A DNA stretch of 64,000 nt from Variovorax ginsengisoli (lineage in GTDB: Bacteria; Pseudomonadota; Gammaproteobacteria; Burkholderiales; Burkholderiaceae_C): assembly GCF_030486595.1 (NCBI RefSeq), contig NZ_JAUJZH010000007.1:1-64000 (forward strand), in the 5' to 3' direction. Positions 60,088 through 64,000 of the stretch are shown here, piece by piece. The notes beneath the pieces are model-generated. The model had not been told where the DNA came from, did not search any database, and saw only the letters and a program-made list of their open reading frames with translations. The stretch's first letter is position 1; each line of letters opens with the position of its first letter. A program made the translations under genes and the position numbers.

Positions 60088-60117
60088 GTCGGGGCCTGTT
60101 CGCTAAGATGCAACCCC

Positions 60118-60408
60118 ATGAAGCCGTCGCTTGCCCTGGAACGCCAACGCGGTGCCATTCGCGAAGCCGCTGCCCGCTATCGCGTCGCCAATCCGCGCGT
60201 GTTCGGATCGACGCTCCACGGCACCGACGAAGACGGCAGTGACCTGGATCTGCTGGTGGATGCGCTTCCGGGTGCAACGCTGTTCGACCTGGGGGGACTG
60301 CAGGATGAGCTGGAACACTTGCTCGGCATCCAGGTCGACCTGAAGACGCCCGCCGACCTTCCACCCAAATTCCGCGAACAGGTGCTGGCCGAAGCGCTTC
60401 CCGTATGA
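60118..60408 (+). CDS. MNT-type minimal nucleotidyltransferase (orphan MntA-like)
   Basis: A 96-residue minimal nucleotidyltransferase. The polymerase-beta motif GSx10DxD is complete: G30-S31, D42 and D44 (RVFGSTLHGTDEDG, SDLDLLVD), and the third acid follows in VDL (D74). MNT proteins are the antitoxins of HEPN/MNT modules, acting by AMPylating the HEPN partner. The stop is part of an ATGA that would start a HEPN gene, but only nine codons remain. A -10-like TAAGAT lies 8 bases before the ATG. Confidence 0.85.
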   Translation: MKPSLALERQRGAIREAAARYRVANPRVFGSTLHGTDEDGSDLDLLVDALPGATLFDLGGLQDELEHLLGIQVDLKTPADLPPKFREQVLAEALPV

Positions 60409-60431
60409 GCCAGAACTGTCTTCAGGGCTGA
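60405..60431 (+). pseudogene. Possible remnant of a HEPN toxin gene
   Basis: ATG at 60405 overlaps the stop of the MNT gene (ATGA), as expected for a HEPN partner, but the frame reads only MSQNCLQG before TGA at 60429. The next gene is on the other strand after 28 bases. Either the toxin gene was deleted or the overlap is chance. The eight codons do not prove homology. Confidence 0.3.
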
Positions 60432-60459
60432 CTCGTCTGGGGCACGATCCAAAGCCCGC

Positions 60460-61419
60460 TCAGTGCCCCGGCACCAGAAAGTCCTGGCTGATCCGCCACC
60501 CCAGCTCGTTCACCCGGTCGAGGAACTGCGTCAGGTAGGCATGCAGCCCGGTCGCGAGGATCTCGTCGACCCGCGCGTACTGCAGGTCGGCCAGCAGCTT
60601 GCCGGCGCGGCGCTGCGTCTCGGCGCTCTGCTCGTTCTTGACCATGTCGAGGTTGCTCACCACCTCGCGCAGGCTGGCGTGCAGCGAGCGCGGCATGTCG
60701 GCGCGCAGGATCAGCAGTTCGGCCACGCGCTCGGGCTTGATCACGTCGCGGTACACCTTGCGGTAGACCTCGAAGGCCGAGACGCTGCGCAGGATCGCGC
60801 TCCAGTGATAGAAGTCGTACTCTTGGTCTTCCTCGGTCGCGGTGCCGAAGAACTCGCTGTTGAGCGCATGGAACTTGACGTCGACCAGCCGCGCCGTGTT
60901 GTCGGCCCGCTCGAGGAAGGTGCCCAGGCGCGAGAAGTAGAAGGCCTCGTCCTGCAGCATGGTGCCCAGCGTCACGCCGCGCGACAGGTGCGAGCGGAAC
61001 TTGACCCACTCGAAGAACTGGCCCGGGTCGCGCTCGAAATCGCCAGCGCGCAGCATCCGGTTGACTTCCAGCCAGGTCGTGTTCTGGGTCTCCCAGGCTT
61101 CGGTCGGCAGCGAGCCGCGCACGGCCCGCGCGTTCTCGCGCGCCGCGCGCAGGCAGGACAGGATCGACGACGGGTTCGACTCGTCCTTGACCATGAACTC
61201 CATCACCTCGTCGGGCTTGAAGCCCTGGTGCTCCTCGTTGTAGAGCGGCAGCAGCTCGCTGATCGACAGCAGGCCCTGCCAGCCGTACTGCGCGACCTCG
61301 GCCGACTGCGGCAGCATCGAGGTCTGGTAGTTGACGTCGAGCATGCGCGCGGTGTTCTCGGCCCGCTCGGTGTAGCGCGACATCCAGTAGAGGTGATCGG
61401 CGGTGCGTGACAACATCAT
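60460..61419 (-). CDS. Alpha-E domain protein
   Basis: A 319-residue all-helical protein of the alpha-E family (LSRTADHLYWMSRYTERAEN, LGTMLQDEAFYFSRLGTFLE, RADNTARLVDVKFHAL). These proteins always occur beside circularly permuted ATP-grasp ligases and are thought to help make or attach short peptides. Starts at 61419 or 61416 are both possible. It follows the ATP-grasp gene by 31 bases on the minus strand, forming a two-gene unit. Confidence 0.9.
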   Translation of the reverse strand: MMLSRTADHLYWMSRYTERAENTARMLDVNYQTSMLPQSAEVAQYGWQGLLSISELLPLYNEEHQGFKPDEVMEFMVKDESNPSSILSCLRAARENARAVRGSLPTEAWETQNTTWLEVNRMLRAGDFERDPGQFFEWVKFRSHLSRGVTLGTMLQDEAFYFSRLGTFLERADNTARLVDVKFHALNSEFFGTATEEDQEYDFYHWSAILRSVSAFEVYRKVYRDVIKPERVAELLILRADMPRSLHASLREVVSNLDMVKNEQSAETQRRAGKLLADLQYARVDEILATGLHAYLTQFLDRVNELGWRISQDFLVPGH

Positions 61420-61450
61420 GGGTGTGCTTCCGTGTGCTCTCTTCTTCTGA

Positions 61451-62944
61451 TCAGGACTGGCTTTGCGACTGCGCCGGCGCGCGCGGCCGGGCGCTGCGAT
61501 CGGCCTCGAGGATCCAGGTGTCCTTGGTGCCGCCGCCCTGCGATGAGTTGACCACCAGCGAGCCCTCCTTGAGCGCCACGCGCGTGAGGCCGCCGGGCAC
61601 CATCTGCACCTCCTTGCCGGACAGAACGAAGGGTCGCAGGTCGATGTGGCGCGGCGCGATGCCGGCGTCGACGAAGGTCGGCGAGGTCGACAGGCTCAAG
61701 GTCGGCTGCGCGATGTAGCCGTCGGGCTTGGCGAGCACGGCCTTCTTGAAGTCCTCGATCTCGGCCTGGGTCGCGGCCGGACCAATCAGCATGCCGTAGC
61801 CGCCGGCGCCGTGCACCTCCTTGACGACCAGGTCCTTCATGTTCTCGAGCGTGTAGGCGAGCTCGTCCTTGTTGCGGCACATGTAGGTCGGCACGTTCTT
61901 CAGGATCGGCTTCTCGCCGAGATAGAACTCGATCATCTTCGGCACGTAGGGATAGATCGACTTGTCGTCCGCCACGCCGGTGCCGACCGCGTTGCAGATC
62001 ACGACGTTGCCTTCGCGGTAGGCCTGCATCAGGCCGGCGCAGCCCAGGGTCGAGGTCGGGCGGAACACCTCGGGGTCGAGGAAGTCGTCGTCGACCCGGC
62101 GATAGATCACGTCGACCCGGCGCGGGCCGCGCGTGGTGCGCATGTAGACGAAGTCGTCCTTGACGAACAGGTCCTGCCCCTCGACCAGCTCGACGCCCAT
62201 CTGCTGCGCCAGGAAGGCGTGCTCGAAGTAGGCGCTGTTGTACATGCCGGGCGTCAGCACCACCACCGTCGGCTCGGCGGTGGCCGGCGGCGCCGAGGCG
62301 CGCAGGGTCTCGAGCAGCAGGTCGGGATAGTGCGCGACCGGCGCGATCCGGTTCTGGCTGAACAACTCGGGGAACAGCCGCATCATCATCTTGCGGTTCT
62401 CGAGCATGTAGCTCACGCCGCTGGGAACGCGCAGGTTGTCCTCGAGCACGTAGTACTCGCCATTGCCCTGGGCATCGGGGGCGCGGACGATGTCGATGCC
62501 CGAGATGTGCGAATAGATGTCGTTCGGTACCTTGACCCCCACCATTTCGGGCCGGTACTGGGCGTTGTTCAGGATCTGCTCGGCCGGGATCACGCCGGCC
62601 TTGATGATCTCCTGCCCGTGATAGACGTCGTGGATGAAGCGGTTGAGCGCCGTGACCCGCTGGACCAGGCCTTTTTCCATCGAGGCCCATTCGTGCGCCG
62701 GGATGATCCGCGGCAGCAGGTCGAACGGGATCAGGCGCTCGGTGCCCGAACCGTCCTCGTCTTTCGCGCCGTAGACGGCAAAGGTGATGCCCACCCGCCG
62801 AAAGATCAATTCGGCTTCCTCGCGCCGCGACCGCATCACCTCGCCGGGTTGCCTGGCGAGCCATTGGTCGTAGCGCTTGTAGTGGCTCCGGACCGCCGCG
62901 CCGTTGTAGGGCAGCTGTTCGTACATCTCATCGAATTTGTGCAT
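61451..62944 (-). CDS. Circularly permuted type 2 ATP-grasp protein
   Basis: A protein of about 497 residues of the circularly permuted ATP-grasp family, predicted to join an amine to a carboxylate using ATP. Landmarks are AVYGAKDEDGSGTERLIPFD, VLEDNLRVPSGVSYMLENR, DLFVKDDFVYMRTTRGPRRV and VKEVHGAGGYGMLIG. ATG 62944 is chosen with AAGGAG 12 bases upstream; ATG 62968 is an alternative. The C-terminal tail is Ala/Gln/Ser-rich. It is the first gene of the pair with the alpha-E protein; the transglutaminase and proteasome-like partners often found with this pair are absent. Confidence 0.9.
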   Translation of the reverse strand: MHKFDEMYEQLPYNGAAVRSHYKRYDQWLARQPGEVMRSRREEAELIFRRVGITFAVYGAKDEDGSGTERLIPFDLLPRIIPAHEWASMEKGLVQRVTALNRFIHDVYHGQEIIKAGVIPAEQILNNAQYRPEMVGVKVPNDIYSHISGIDIVRAPDAQGNGEYYVLEDNLRVPSGVSYMLENRKMMMRLFPELFSQNRIAPVAHYPDLLLETLRASAPPATAEPTVVVLTPGMYNSAYFEHAFLAQQMGVELVEGQDLFVKDDFVYMRTTRGPRRVDVIYRRVDDDFLDPEVFRPTSTLGCAGLMQAYREGNVVICNAVGTGVADDKSIYPYVPKMIEFYLGEKPILKNVPTYMCRNKDELAYTLENMKDLVVKEVHGAGGYGMLIGPAATQAEIEDFKKAVLAKPDGYIAQPTLSLSTSPTFVDAGIAPRHIDLRPFVLSGKEVQMVPGGLTRVALKEGSLVVNSSQGGGTKDTWILEADRSARPRAPAQSQSQS

Positions 62945-63030
62945 GGGACGACCAATCTCCTTGACCATAGCTTAGCAAGTTCAAGGCCAAACCCGGGCGG
63001 CGAATGATGGAATTTGCGCCCGCGGGGCGT

Positions 63031-64000
63031 TCAGGGCGGAAGGTGATGCCAGTAGCGCCGACCCTGCACACGCTCGCACCGGAGCTGTTCCGGGGCAGTG
63101 CTCGCCCAGGTGGCGGCACCGCAGCGCGCCGACTCCACCAGCGAGATATCCCGCGCCCGGTAGCGCGCGACCACCTCCGCGGCCGGATGCCCGAAACGAT
63201 TGCGCCAGCCGGCCTGGACCAGCGCGATACGCGGCTGCACGGCGTCGAGCAGCAGCCCGCTCGACGAGGTCTTGCTGCCATGGTGCGGGACCAGCAGCAG
63301 GTCGGCCCGCAGCCCGGGCGTGCGGGCCACCAGCGCCGCCTCCTGCAGCCGCTCGATGTCGCCGGCCAGCAGGGCGGCGACCCGGCCATTGCCGATGCGC
63401 AGCACGCACGAGATGGCGTTCGGCTTCGGCGGCGCGAACACGGTGTAGTCGTCGGCCCGGGGATGCAGCACTTCGAACTCCACGCCGTCCCAGGTCCAGC
63501 GCTGGCCGGCCTCGCAGCGCTGCGCGGCACGCACCGCCTGCAGCGGATGCCCGGGTTCGATCGAGCTCAGCAGCGTCGTCTGCGGCTGCGCGGCGAGCAC
63601 CGCGGCGGCACCGCCGCTGTGGTCGCTGTCGCGGTGGCTCACCACCATCGCATCGAGCCGCTCGCCGAGCGCGCGCAGCAGCGGCACCAGCACCCGCTGC
63701 CCGGCATCGCTTTCGAGGCTGTAGCGCGGGCCCGTGTCGTAGAGCAGGCTGTGCGAGGCGGTGCGCACCAGCACCGCATTGCCCTGCCCGATGTCGGCGG
63801 CCAGCAGTTCGAACTCTCCCGGCGCCGGGCGCGGCGCCTGCCACACCAGGGCCGGCAGGAGCAGCGGCAGCCCCAGCATGCGCATCGACCAGGGCAGCCG
63901 CATCGCCAGAAGGACGCCACCGGCCACACCGGCGATGGCGGTCCAGAGCGGCGGCGCCGCCATCGACAGGGTCGCGAAAGGCAGGCCCGCCAGCCACTCC
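63031..64000 (-). CDS. comEC: ComEC/Rec2, C-terminal part (runs off the window)
   Basis: The last 323 residues of a competence channel protein that imports single-stranded DNA. The visible part holds a few hydrophobic helices and the C-terminal metallo-beta-lactamase domain: LLAADIGQGNAVLVRT, SHRDSDHSGGAAAVL (HxDxDH-like motif), LLAGDIERLQEAAL and VPHHGSKTSSS. The reading frame is open to the right edge, so the N-terminal competence domain lies outside. The ATG at 63963 is internal, because the frame continues with typical ComEC residues. Confidence 0.9.
   Translation of the reverse strand, partial: EWLAGLPFATLSMAAPPLWTAIAGVAGGVLLAMRLPWSMRMLGLPLLLPALVWQAPRPAPGEFELLAADIGQGNAVLVRTASHSLLYDTGPRYSLESDAGQRVLVPLLRALGERLDAMVVSHRDSDHSGGAAAVLAAQPQTTLLSSIEPGHPLQAVRAAQRCEAGQRWTWDGVEFEVLHPRADDYTVFAPPKPNAISCVLRIGNGRVAALLAGDIERLQEAALVARTPGLRADLLLVPHHGSKTSSSGLLLDAVQPRIALVQAGWRNRFGHPAAEVVARYRARDISLVESARCGAATWASTAPEQLRCERVQGRRYWHHLPP

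Overview
The window is GC-rich, densely packed DNA from a beta-proteobacterium. The best guess is a Comamonadaceae member close to Variovorax. The reasons are two Bug-type periplasmic binding proteins, a rhizobial/Variovorax-style glycerol ABC operon (glpDSTPQUV), a FadN-type beta-oxidation operon led by a TetR regulator, GltIJKL, and the general metabolic style. This assignment is inference from gene content; no rRNA or other taxonomic marker is present. I see no complete mobile element, CRISPR array, tRNA or rRNA gene. No stretch longer than about 300 bases lacks a gene.

Layout. 1-1,500: a small protein with an RNA polymerase alpha-CTD-like domain, convergent with a zinc-ribbon, single-pass membrane protein with Pro/Gly repeats. 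1,630-10,278 (minus strand): an uncharacterised catabolic cluster with two Bug binding proteins, an RraA-family protein, a D-2-hydroxyacid dehydrogenase, an SMP-30 lactonase and two DUF1254/DUF1214 proteins, preceded by a LysR regulator that seems to start at CTG. 10,343-13,005: a compact arsenic operon arsR-arsC-acr3-arsH whose promoter predicts a leaderless mRNA. 13,168-14,721: a Cys-type sulfatase on the minus strand. 14,922-24,799: a TetR regulator and a fatty-acid/acyl-CoA degradation operon (acyl-CoA dehydrogenase, DUF2147 protein, FadN-type fusion, thiolase, hydrolase, thioesterase, isomerase, enoyl-CoA hydratase). 24,820-30,648: a hotdog thioesterase, an ATM1-like ABC exporter, a hydroxyacid dehydrogenase, and an amidase divergent from a HypT-like LysR regulator. 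30,658-34,056: gltIJKL with a sigma-54-like promoter. 34,062-37,647: an NTP-transferase-fold protein and a TRAP transporter. 37,794-39,490: etfBA. 39,631-41,871: an HDAC-family protein and an MscS channel. 41,936-47,634: MoxR, DUF58, TgpA-like transglutaminase, MltB and an HD protein. 47,638-49,959: flavodoxin-like, serine beta-lactamase-like and SRPBCC proteins. 50,072-60,087: the complete glycerol regulon, glpDSTPQUV on one strand and glpRK on the other. 60,118-64,000: an orphan MNT nucleotidyltransferase, an alpha-E/ATP-grasp pair, and the C-terminal part of ComEC running off the right edge.

How the parts connect. The TetR gene and etfBA, about 25 kb apart, share an identical 13-bp intergenic motif in AT-rich flanks. 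This links the beta-oxidation operon to its electron acceptor (ETF) as one predicted regulon. In the glycerol operon the two ATPase subunits carry complementary defects: GlpT has no LSGGQ signature and GlpS has no H-loop histidine. A heterodimer should therefore have one complete and one degenerate ATP site. Several genes without a Shine-Dalgarno sequence have a -10-like hexamer 6-7 bases before the ATG, which suggests leaderless transcripts are in use here.
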